Under the pieces are notes generated by a model, which did not search any database, was not told where the DNA came from, and was given only the letters and a program-made list of their open reading frames with translations. A DNA stretch of 64,000 nt, from NCBI RefSeq assembly GCF_011947285.1, contig NZ_JAAOZT010000001.1, positions 372,001-436,000 of the forward strand, given 5' to 3'. Below are positions 1 to 7,471 of this stretch, one piece after another. This DNA comes from Glaciimonas immobilis. GTDB lineage: Bacteria > Pseudomonadota > Gammaproteobacteria > Burkholderiales > Burkholderiaceae_D. The position numbers and the translations under genes were made by a program. Position 1 is the stretch's first letter; every line of letters starts with the position of its first letter.

Positions 1-52
1 TTAATCCGAAACAGGCGGACGATTACATTGTTGGATTACGCCGTTGTCATGT

Positions 53-952
53 CTACTGTGCGGGCATTGTTGTGCCTAATTTCGCGGCAAGCGCCACGAC
101 GATCAACAATACGAATAATTCGGCGATCAGGATGCGCCTGAACCCTGCGGCACCATTCACCTGATCGTGCGCAGATTGATCTAATTGCGCCAACCAATAC
201 CAACGATTACGCAATCCAAGTCCCGCAGCAATCGCTACCGCGCACAGTTTCGCCAAAAGTATCCACGTATACTCAGCGATCCAGATATTGGCGGCTGGTC
301 CTAGCGTGCGGGCCACATTGTATAAACCGCTCGCGACAACCACCGCCAACGCCACCGTCGCTACTTCAGAGAGACGCTGTGCCAGTGCGTTACGTTGAGG
401 CGCGCTCCATTTGGACCATGCTGGGGTAAGCAAAACACAGACCAGAATCGATCCTAGCCATACTGAAGCGCCCAGTATATGCGCCATGTGAATCAGCACC
501 GAAAAACTAAAAAATCCCTGATCCGCCGCGTGCCCGGTGGCAGCGCGTGCCAGCGCAAAGCCCACCATGCCAAGGATGAACAATGGACTCCGCAGGGGCA
601 ATGGGACAACGACGGTACCGAGCAGCATGGCTATCCATGCTGCTAAACTGAGCCAGAGCATCGTACCAAAGTGGGACTTGGTGAGGACCAGCCACAGCGC
701 GGCAGGAAACGCCATCAACGCCGTGTCCGTCATCGCAACCGTGCTGACGCACCCATACGCCGCCAGTCCAATGCCTAACAGCCAGCAAGCCCAATAGGTA
801 AGGCGGCGCAATGCTGCAGAAGCCGTCGCCGCTGATATCAGCGCTGATCCCTTAGAGGGGGACAGCGCAGCAACGCCCATCGCCAAGGACAGCGCGATGA
901 TCATTACCGCTGCAAATAGCGGTTGCAGCAATTCAGCGGCGCTCAGCGCCAT
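53..952 (-). CDS. copD: copper resistance protein CopD (inner membrane)
   Basis: This is a 299-residue polytopic inner-membrane protein with about eight hydrophobic segments. It fits the CopD family, which moves copper across the inner membrane with the periplasmic carrier CopC. The conserved stretch IHMAHILGASVWLG lies near residues 153-166 and the final third matches the CopD core. The frame is open for 21 codons further upstream, but I chose the ATG at 952 because its A is also the last base of the copC TGA stop, so the two genes are translationally coupled. The CopC/CopD assignment rests on both neighbours. The transport direction (import or export) cannot be read from the sequence. Confidence 0.85.
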   Translation of the reverse strand: MALSAAELLQPLFAAVMIIALSLAMGVAALSPSKGSALISAATASAALRRLTYWACWLLGIGLAAYGCVSTVAMTDTALMAFPAALWLVLTKSHFGTMLWLSLAAWIAMLLGTVVVPLPLRSPLFILGMVGFALARAATGHAADQGFFSFSVLIHMAHILGASVWLGSILVCVLLTPAWSKWSAPQRNALAQRLSEVATVALAVVVASGLYNVARTLGPAANIWIAEYTWILLAKLCAVAIAAGLGLRNRWYWLAQLDQSAHDQVNGAAGFRRILIAELFVLLIVVALAAKLGTTMPAQ

Positions 953-1353
953 CACTTTACCGTGAACGTATAACCGCCCTGAGTACGATGACCATCGGCG
1001 GCCACTGCGACCCATTTCACCAGATAAATACCCGTTGGCAGCACGGGTAATGGCACACGCATCGTCTTGTGCGTTGTCGCGTCGATGACTGCCTTGGCAC
1101 TATTGACCTGCTTGCCGTGGGCATCACTGACAATCAGACTACTAAAGGTCGGTTCAAGCGCGTCATCGTAGGTTATACGCACCTCTTGCGGTGCACTGAT
1201 AGCCGCCCCCGCGAGTGGGGATTGCGATTCGGGATGCGCATGCGCGTAAGCCTGACCGATGCTGGCCACGCACAGTACGCTGAGCGCTAATAGATGAGAC
1301 AACGGATGGGACAACGCAGGAAGCAACACACGAGAAGAAGAAAGTTTTAACAT
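952..1353 (-). CDS. copC: periplasmic copper-binding protein CopC
   Basis: The 133-residue product has a long N-terminal signal peptide ending around QAYA, then a mature chain starting HAHPESQSP. An N-terminal His followed by a short beta-rich domain is the hallmark of CopC. The C-terminal block ADGHRTQGGYTF carries the Asp-x-His pair that completes the Cu(II) site in this family. The start ATG has AAAGG about eight bases upstream. The stop overlaps the copD start, and only nine bases separate copC from the barrel-like gene upstream, so the three genes probably form one operon. It carries copper in the periplasm and hands it to CopD. Confidence 0.9.
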   Translation of the reverse strand: MLKLSSSRVLLPALSHPLSHLLALSVLCVASIGQAYAHAHPESQSPLAGAAISAPQEVRITYDDALEPTFSSLIVSDAHGKQVNSAKAVIDATTHKTMRVPLPVLPTGIYLVKWVAVAADGHRTQGGYTFTVK

Positions 1354-1362
1354 GATAGGCCT

Positions 1363-2265
1363 TTAAAAAACGGGTTTTCCGATTAATTGCGAAAAAATAT
1401 CGTCGAAGAAAAAATGTGTCTGGACCAATACCCCAACCCCGTTACCGCTCGCGCGGTTGGCCGGAATTTGTGCTTCTACGCCAATCTGACCCCGCCGCGA
1501 CTCCCAGATAACGCCGGGATTGATGGTGCCCGTCGTGCGCCCGGAACAATTGCCGCTGGTACAGGTGCTCATGGCAAGCTCCACCACCGGAATCATGTTG
1601 GAAAACGGTGCAGGCAGACCAATGTTTTTGACCGAGTATTGTAAGTACGGCAGGCTGTATTGCAGCGTCACGCCCCAGTTCAGCGCATTGGGCACACTGC
1701 GATTGGTCGCATATTGTTGACCGATGGTGCCAGTGATGGCAAAAGGCTTGAGCCAGCGTAACGCCTCCGGCAGATCGCCAAAACCTTTGCCCGCATAGAT
1801 GGTCGGCGTGTAAGCGGAGTAACTGGTGCCGATAGCCTTGCTTCCGGTGCCGCCAATGTTGCTATCGACGCCAATCGATAGCATGAATTCGTGCACTGGA
1901 TTGACATAGGCGAGGTACTTGATTCCCAGCTTAAAATTGTCCATGCCTTTGACGGTAGGGTTACCGGATACATGTTGTGTGGCGTAATTGTCGCCAACAC
2001 TAATCGCGAGATTAGAAGTGATGGTTTTGGCATAGTTGAGCGACAGGCTATTGTTGGTAGCCAGGTCGCCGTCGTCATTGGGCAACCGGATGTGTCCAAA
2101 CTGAAAATTCAGCTCATCGCCTACGCCGGGATCATCGACCGCCAACGTCACGGGAAATGTGCGGTCACCTGCTATGGCATGGGTGTGACCAAGCGGTGCC
2201 ATGCTTGCCATAGCAACGCCAAAAGCCGCACGAATAATTGCGTTTCGCATTATGTTGAATTCCAT
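1363..2265 (-). CDS. outer-membrane beta-barrel-like protein of the copper operon
   Basis: The protein of about 300 residues has an N-terminal signal peptide (MRNAIIRAAFG... to about HAIAG) followed by alternating polar and aromatic beta strands such as NFQFGHIRLP and SLSLNYAKTI. It ends in Phe (GKPVF), as many outer-membrane barrels do. I do not recognise a named family. It lies nine bases upstream of copC in the same direction, so a role in metal passage or envelope copper stress is a reasonable inference only. Two in-frame starts, ATG at 2265 and ATG at 2250, are both possible, and neither has a strong Shine-Dalgarno sequence. A still earlier start at 2286 is unlikely. Confidence 0.6.
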   Translation of the reverse strand: MEFNIMRNAIIRAAFGVAMASMAPLGHTHAIAGDRTFPVTLAVDDPGVGDELNFQFGHIRLPNDDGDLATNNSLSLNYAKTITSNLAISVGDNYATQHVSGNPTVKGMDNFKLGIKYLAYVNPVHEFMLSIGVDSNIGGTGSKAIGTSYSAYTPTIYAGKGFGDLPEALRWLKPFAITGTIGQQYATNRSVPNALNWGVTLQYSLPYLQYSVKNIGLPAPFSNMIPVVELAMSTCTSGNCSGRTTGTINPGVIWESRRGQIGVEAQIPANRASGNGVGVLVQTHFFFDDIFSQLIGKPVF

Positions 2266-2482
2266 CGAGAAAGTGTAAAGAGGCAAGCCGCCGCATGCAA
2301 CCTCATACGCGGCATGGTTTGTCCAGGAATCCGTTTACGCTCTGCAACGAGCGGGCATTAGTTGTTAATAGACGGCGCGTAGAAACCGGCGGGGTCTGAA
2401 GACCATGAAGGTTTTGCGCACCGTTAGTATCAACTCAAGCCCGCAGCAAGATCGTGAACGGATTAAAAAAACGAGAACGGTA

Positions 2483-3076
2483 TTAGCGCGAGGGTGGCGG
2501 CTGGGGACGGCTGGCAGCGGCAACGGTATGAGGGCGGAACGCTGCACCGAAGGTGGCGATGAACGTGTGGTGAAACTGCGCAATGGCGGCGAGTTGCGGC
2601 AGCGTAGTGACTAAAAAAGGGGAGTGGGCGAACAGACTGCAATAGCCGCATGCCTCCTGATTATCTTGGTCATAGTGACCAGCGTTACCATGGTGACCGT
2701 AGTGACCGTAGTGACCGTAGTGACCAGCGTGACTGCCTTGGCCCCGTTGGCCTTGTTGCGCATGCTGGTACTGCGTCGACGATACAGAATGCGCTGCGAC
2801 TGTATGGACCGGCATATTCGCCATAGGACCAGCCGCCATAGCACCAATATCGGTTTTATCAGTTGTGCCGCCTGTCGCACCGTCGTCCTCGGCGGAACGC
2901 ATACCGGGATGAATCGTACAAAGCAACGTTGCCTCAATGCTCTCAAAGCGGTTGGGAAAGGCAATGGCGAATCTTTTGGCGGATAGGGTTTGCGAGATCA
3001 TAGGCGCGAACCCACACATCAGGATCACGAGAATCCCAATCCATGCGCCGTATTGCATTCGCCGTAAGTCGACCAT
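2483..3076 (-). CDS. His-rich DUF2946-like protein
   Basis: This is a small protein with one N-terminal hydrophobic segment (AWIGILVILMCGFAPMISQ) and a central region very rich in His, Gly and Tyr. A CGYCSLFAHSP motif follows. That motif and the layout match DUF2946 proteins, which usually sit beside copC/copD or TonB receptors and are thought to bind metal. The GHYGHYGHYGHHGNAGHY stretch near residue 125 is encoded by tandem 9-base repeats (about 2683-2730). The start is uncertain: GTG at 3091, ATG at 3076 and ATG at 3058 are in frame and none has a clear ribosome binding site. The copper link comes from the neighbours. Confidence 0.6.
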   Translation of the reverse strand: MVDLRRMQYGAWIGILVILMCGFAPMISQTLSAKRFAIAFPNRFESIEATLLCTIHPGMRSAEDDGATGGTTDKTDIGAMAAGPMANMPVHTVAAHSVSSTQYQHAQQGQRGQGSHAGHYGHYGHYGHHGNAGHYDQDNQEACGYCSLFAHSPFLVTTLPQLAAIAQFHHTFIATFGAAFRPHTVAAASRPQPPPSR

Positions 3077-3217
3077 ACTTAATGCAGTCACCGTTGAAAA
3101 GATAACGTGATTATCACATACGAGAAGCCCGAATGGGCTGTTATGCGGATCAAAGTAACGCCGGTATTTTACGGCGGGTAATGGTAGCCTCGCTACATCT
3201 GCACGACAACCGAGGCC

Positions 3218-4024
3218 TTAAAGCGCGGTGACAGACTCCAGATAATTCTCCCGGATGCGCGCAACGTCTACACCCAAAATTTGCGCCAGGTAATTTTGCA
3301 TACCGCCATGGTCGTCATCGATCACCTGTTGCGCAGCCTCCAGATAGGCCGCCTCCACCAGCAGCAATGGCGTGATTACCTCAGCCGATAACCCAAGCGT
3401 TTTAACTTGCTCATGCAGGTGAGCGCTTCCCGCTTCGGTGTCGAGATTGGAGGCCAGATAATCCGCAATAATCGTCTCCGGGGCAACGCCAAGCGCTGAC
3501 AGTAGCAACAGACTGGCAAATCCGGTCCTGTCTTTACCTGCCGTGCAATGAAAAAGGATATTGTGATTTTGCTCCGCTAACTGTAAAAACCGTCGGTACT
3601 GGCCTTGATAGCGCAGCGGGAATTCGCGATAGAACGCGAGCATGAATTGTCGGCCCTGTTCCGCTGTGCCATTTTGAAGCGCAGATAGTACAGATAACTG
3701 CGCCAGATTTTCGACCATGATCGGATCTGCAATCCAGTTGAATATCGCCCCGAAAGGTGCTTCAGCGGCCTTCTTTTCGCCATCGGTGCGGAAATCGATG
3801 ACCACATTCAAATTGAAATTCTGCAACCGTGCGATGTCGTCGGCGGTAGCAAGTCCGGGATTGGCGCTACGCAGCAGACGCCCGGTTTGTATCCGTCGCC
3901 CATCTGAGGTCAGATGGCCGCCCAGATCGCGAAAATTTTGCACCTGCTTAAATAAACGATGCGAGTTTGGTAATGGCTGGCTAGCGCTTTCGGTTGTGGC
4001 GGGCATTATCGGGTGTGCGGGCAA
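3218..4024 (-). CDS. protein tyrosine/serine phosphatase (PTP fold)
   Basis: The 268-residue protein carries the PTP signature loop HCTAGKDRTG near residue 158, whose Cys is the nucleophile and whose Arg binds phosphate. Upstream is the VIDFRTDGEK block typical of the bacterial Y_phosphatase3 family (Tyr/Ser phosphatases, sometimes active on phosphoinositides). There is no signal peptide, so it is probably cytoplasmic. The start is likely TTG at 4024, because GGAGG lies four to five bases before it; the next ATG (4006) would be more than 20 bases from that site. It stands alone between the copper genes and the sulfur genes. The substrate is unknown. Confidence 0.8.
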   Translation of the reverse strand: MPAHPIMPATTESASQPLPNSHRLFKQVQNFRDLGGHLTSDGRRIQTGRLLRSANPGLATADDIARLQNFNLNVVIDFRTDGEKKAAEAPFGAIFNWIADPIMVENLAQLSVLSALQNGTAEQGRQFMLAFYREFPLRYQGQYRRFLQLAEQNHNILFHCTAGKDRTGFASLLLLSALGVAPETIIADYLASNLDTEAGSAHLHEQVKTLGLSAEVITPLLLVEAAYLEAAQQVIDDDHGGMQNYLAQILGVDVARIRENYLESVTAL

Positions 4025-4491
4025 AAGACCTCCGGAGGTAAAAAGTGGGATAGTGTGCCGGATTGTTGGATCCTGTTAGATGCGCATTAGACGCTTTATT
4101 GGCGACCATGCAGCCACAACAAAATCATGCAAGGCATCAAATTATGCAGCGCATGCAGCGTATGAAAAACGTTAGTTTACTTCAAACCGACTTCCTTCCC
4201 GGATTTTCGCTCTTAAAGCAAATTTTTTTGCAGCATGTACATGCTGATTTCGTACTTGTAAATACGAAATTCTTTGTTTTGAAAACGCCTGCTTTTTGGT
4301 TTAATGGATCAACGTTTTGTATTGCCAATGTTTTTGCATCTGCCGGTAAATAGCAATACGTAGATTTTTCAGAGGTTATTCATGTCAGCAGTTACGCGTC
4401 AATGCTATTGCGCTACAGCGTCACGCATGGAGCTGACCTTTGCCTGGTGGGTCAACGGCTCACCGATTAACTGATTTTGAATAGGATCACC
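4025..4491. promoter_or_regulatory. regulatory region upstream of the sfnB-like gene, twin palindromes
   Basis: This 467-base AT-rich stretch holds no convincing gene. It contains a perfect 16-base palindrome CAGCATGTACATGCTG at 4231-4246. Immediately after it comes an 8-base inverted repeat ATTTCGTA/TACGAAAT (4247-4254 and 4263-4270). Two adjacent dyads ahead of a substrate-scavenging operon look like operator sites for a dimeric regulator. I did not find a convincing sigma-54 -24/-12 element, although such promoters drive sfn genes in Pseudomonas. Confidence 0.45.
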
Positions 4492-5739
4492 ATGCCCAAC
4501 AGTGCCGCGGTATCTGCCAGCAACTTCGCAACCAATATTGATAAAAGACTGCCTCAGCGCATTGTTGCCAGAATACGTAATGACGGGGATGCTTTGGTAG
4601 CCGCACATAAACTCGCCCTCGATTTTTCGGTTGAGGCCGCTTTGCGTGACCAACAAAGAAGGTTGCCATGGGATGAGCTGGAGCGTTACGTCAGCTCCGG
4701 ATTGTGGGCCATTTCTGTGCCGCAAGAGTACGGTGGCGCTGGTGTTTCAAACGTCACGTTGGCAGAAGTGATTGCTATCATTTCCAGTGCTGATGGCTCG
4801 TTAGGGCAAATACCGCAGAACCATTTTTATGCCATTGAGCTTCTGCGTATCAACGGTACTGCATCGCAAAAGAAGTTTTTCTTTGAGCGGGTACTACAAG
4901 GCGACCGCTTTGGCAATGCACTGGCCGAGATCGGTACGCGCACCTCGCAAGAACGCAAAACGCAATTGATTGCGGATGGTAAAAGCTTTCGGATCAACGG
5001 TCGTAAATTCTATGCGACAGGTACACTTTATGCCGAATGGATTCCGACATCGGTCATCGATCACGCGGGGGTTCAGCATTTAGCATTTGTACCTAAAAGT
5101 GCCGACGGCTTGACGATTATTGACGACTGGTCCGGTTTCGGCCAACGCACAACGGGTAGCGGTTCGGTGGTGCTGGACAACGTCGCCGTGGATGCCAACC
5201 ACATCGTTCCATTCCAGGCAGCGTTTGAGACGCCTACGCATGCAGGACCCTTTGCCCAATTACTCCATGCCGCCATTGATTTGGGTTTGGCGCGCGCAGC
5301 CCTGACCGATGTGATCGGATTCGTTCGCAGCAGGTCCCGGCCTTGGGTAGACAGCGGCGTCGAGCGCGCTTCTGAGGATCCCCTCACCATCCATGAAATC
5401 GGCAACCTGACCATTCAGTTACATGGAGCAGAGGCGCTGGTCGAACGTGCCGGTCGCTGGGTAGATCAAGCTGCGGCGCATCCAGACGAGGAGAGCGTTG
5501 CCGCAGCGTCGATAGCAGTGGCAGAAGCGCGGGTGTTGACCACGGACATTGCGTTGCTGGCCGGTAGTAAATTGTTTGAACTGGCAGGCGCGCAATCAAC
5601 CTTGGCAGAACACAATCTTGATCGTCATTGGCGTAACGCACGCACCCATACGCTGCATGATCCGGTGCGCTGGAAATATTTTGCGGTCGGCAATTACTAT
5701 CTCAACGGGAAAAAGCCGCCGCGTCATGGCGCAATTTAG
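4492..5739 (+). CDS. sfnB: SfnB-family flavin oxidoreductase (acyl-CoA dehydrogenase fold)
   Basis: The 415-residue protein has the acyl-CoA dehydrogenase/DszC-type fold. Blocks include SVPQEYGGAGVSNVTLAEV near residue 75, a substrate/FAD region around GRKFYATGTLYAEW, and the C-terminal block HWRNARTHTLHDPVRWKY. This pattern is typical of the SfnB sulfur-acquisition oxidoreductases, which take part in sulfur release from sulfones and sulfonates under sulfate starvation. I chose ATG 4492 because AGGAT precedes it by about five bases; TTG 4477 is in frame but less likely. The next gene, 73 bases downstream, encodes a reduced-flavin monooxygenase, supporting a sulfur-scavenging role. The exact substrate is unknown. 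Confidence 0.8.
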   Translation: MPNSAAVSASNFATNIDKRLPQRIVARIRNDGDALVAAHKLALDFSVEAALRDQQRRLPWDELERYVSSGLWAISVPQEYGGAGVSNVTLAEVIAIISSADGSLGQIPQNHFYAIELLRINGTASQKKFFFERVLQGDRFGNALAEIGTRTSQERKTQLIADGKSFRINGRKFYATGTLYAEWIPTSVIDHAGVQHLAFVPKSADGLTIIDDWSGFGQRTTGSGSVVLDNVAVDANHIVPFQAAFETPTHAGPFAQLLHAAIDLGLARAALTDVIGFVRSRSRPWVDSGVERASEDPLTIHEIGNLTIQLHGAEALVERAGRWVDQAAAHPDEESVAAASIAVAEARVLTTDIALLAGSKLFELAGAQSTLAEHNLDRHWRNARTHTLHDPVRWKYFAVGNYYLNGKKPPRHGAI

Positions 5740-5812
5740 TACCGCAGCGTCTTATTTTAGATTTATTTACATCCTAAATATTGCAGTGAAGCGCTCACTG
5801 CATTGAACCAAA

Positions 5813-7187
5813 ATGTCTAAAAAGAAAATACTTCTCAACGCATTCAGCATGGACTGCGTGAATCATATCAACCATGGATTATGGACGCATCCGCGCGATC
5901 AATCCGAGCGTTACAACGATATCGCGTACTGGACCGACCTCGCCAAATTATTGGAACGCGGCAAGTTCGATGGCTTGTTTTTGGCCGACATCGTGGGCGT
6001 GTACGACGTTTATCAACAATCCGTCGATCTCACCTTGCGGGAGTCCATTCAACTGCCGGTTAACGATCCAATGATGCTCATTTCGGCGATGGCACATGCC
6101 ACGACTCATTTGAGCTTTGGTGTCACCGTCAATTTAAGCTACGAAGAGCCGTTTCTGTTTGCACGAAAAATGTCGACACTGGATCATCTGACCAAAGGGC
6201 GGATGGGCTGGAACGTAGTAACCGGTTACCTGGAAAGCGCAGCAAAAGCGATGGGACTTACAACCCAACTCGCCCATAATCAGCGCTATGACCGGGCAGA
6301 TGAGTTTATGGAAGTTGTCTACAAATTGTGGGAAGGTAGTTGGGATGAAGGCGCTGCGCGACCGCCAACGCCGTATTTATGCGCAACCCGATCAGGTGCA
6401 CAAAATAGATCACCATGGTGACTACTATCGGGTCGAAGCCATCCATTTGAGCGAACCATCCTTGCAGCGCACGCCGGTTATATATCAAGCCGGTTCCTCA
6501 GGTCGCGGTCAGACTTTTGCCGGTCGTCATGCAGAATGCATTTTCATTTCCAGTCAGAGTAAGGACGCGGCTCGCAAACTGGTACCAGAGGCTCGGAAGG
6601 CTGCGACAGATCAGGGTCGCACCGCCGCCGGCGTAAAGGTTTTCAGGGGATTGACCGTAGTGGTCGCGCGAACCGAATCAGAAGCGTGGGACTTGTTTAA
6701 CGAATACGTGCTCTATGCCAGCCCGGAAGCCGGTCTGGCGCATTTTTCCAGTGGTACCGGGATTGATTTTTCCGGTTACGGAATGGATGAACCAATACGC
6801 GCTGTAAAAAATAATGCAATTGAATCGTTAGTGAAGACAATCACCAATCCGGAGTTGGAGTGGACCAAGCGCAAACTGTTAAATCAACTGGCGTTGGGCG
6901 GACGCTATGCCACGGTAGTTGGCTCACCCTCGGAAGTCGCCGATGCGATGGAAGAATGGGTGCGTGAAACTGATATTGACGGATTTAACCTCACCAGGAC
7001 GGTCAGTCCGGAAAGCTTTGAAGCATTTGTTGATCTGGTGATACCCGAGTTGCAGCAGCGCGGTATCTACAAAACAGCGTACGCAGAAGGTACGTTGCGC
7101 GAGAAAATTTTTGGCAATGGGAATGCACATTTGTCTGCGGAACATATCGGTCGTAGTTTTCGGTCGCACGCGCACGCTGCAGTGTAA
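5813..7187 (+). pseudogene. LLM-class flavin monooxygenase (NtaA/SnaA/DszA type), frameshifted
   Basis: Two overlapping reading frames together encode one FMNH2-dependent monooxygenase of about 455 residues. The first (5813-about 6355) reads from SKKKILLNAFSMDCVNH to LWEGSWDEG. The second resumes as LRDRQRRIYAQPDQVHKID at about 6356 and continues to 7187. In intact relatives these two segments are contiguous, with only a few residues between SW and RDR. The shift needs one extra base or the loss of two or five bases near 6350-6357. Everything else looks well conserved, so this is either a very recent inactivation or a sequencing error. Members oxidise nitrilotriacetate, sulfones or similar compounds; the pairing with sfnB suggests an organosulfur substrate. 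Confidence 0.8.
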
Positions 7188-7329
7188 TTGTGTAATAAGG
7201 CGGCCCTTGAAAACCGGGATATTGAAGCGCTCGAAGTTATAAGTAAGTAGAGAAATTCACCTTTCACCTAATCCTATATGTCTTACATGTGACCTATGTT
7301 TGCATGTTCTCGCAATTAACGGGAGAACA

Positions 7330-7377
7330 ATGGACAAAGGTCGCCACCCAATTTTGTTTAAGTTGGCTTTTATTTAA
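7330..7377 (+). CDS. possible 15-codon micro-ORF
   Basis: ATG at 7330 follows CGGGAGA at a normal distance and opens a 15-codon frame (MDKGRHPILFKLAFI) ending in TAA. The stop is directly followed by the AAGGAG site of the next micro-ORF. I recognise no family. It lies in the 284-base gap between the monooxygenase gene and the M13 peptidase gene, with no other gene in that gap. Confidence 0.3.
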   Translation: MDKGRHPILFKLAFI

Positions 7378-7387
7378 GGAGAAAGTT

Positions 7388-7420
7388 ATGTTTCGTCGGT
7401 TTGGGTTGGATAACCGATGA
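7388..7420 (+). CDS. possible 10-codon micro-ORF with strong Shine-Dalgarno
   Basis: An AAGGAG site sits six bases before ATG 7388, which opens a 10-codon frame (MFRRFGLDNR) ending in TGA. It is arranged in tandem with the micro-ORF ending at 7377, as in a small-peptide operon or a leader. No protein family is recognised. The only support is the ribosome binding site and the tandem arrangement. Confidence 0.3.
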   Translation: MFRRFGLDNR

Positions 7421-7471
7421 CAGGCACTTTACGTCTCATTGCCGCCATCGGCCACAAAAAAAACTATTCCG

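Noticed and set aside
507-797. Open frames on both strands inside copD
   Set aside because: They lie in shifted or antisense frames of a clear membrane-protein gene and have no ribosome binding site.
4310-4345. Sigma-54 promoter before the sfnB-like gene
   Set aside because: TGGATCAACGTTTTGTA has GG but not the required GC ten bases later, so it does not meet the -24/-12 rule.
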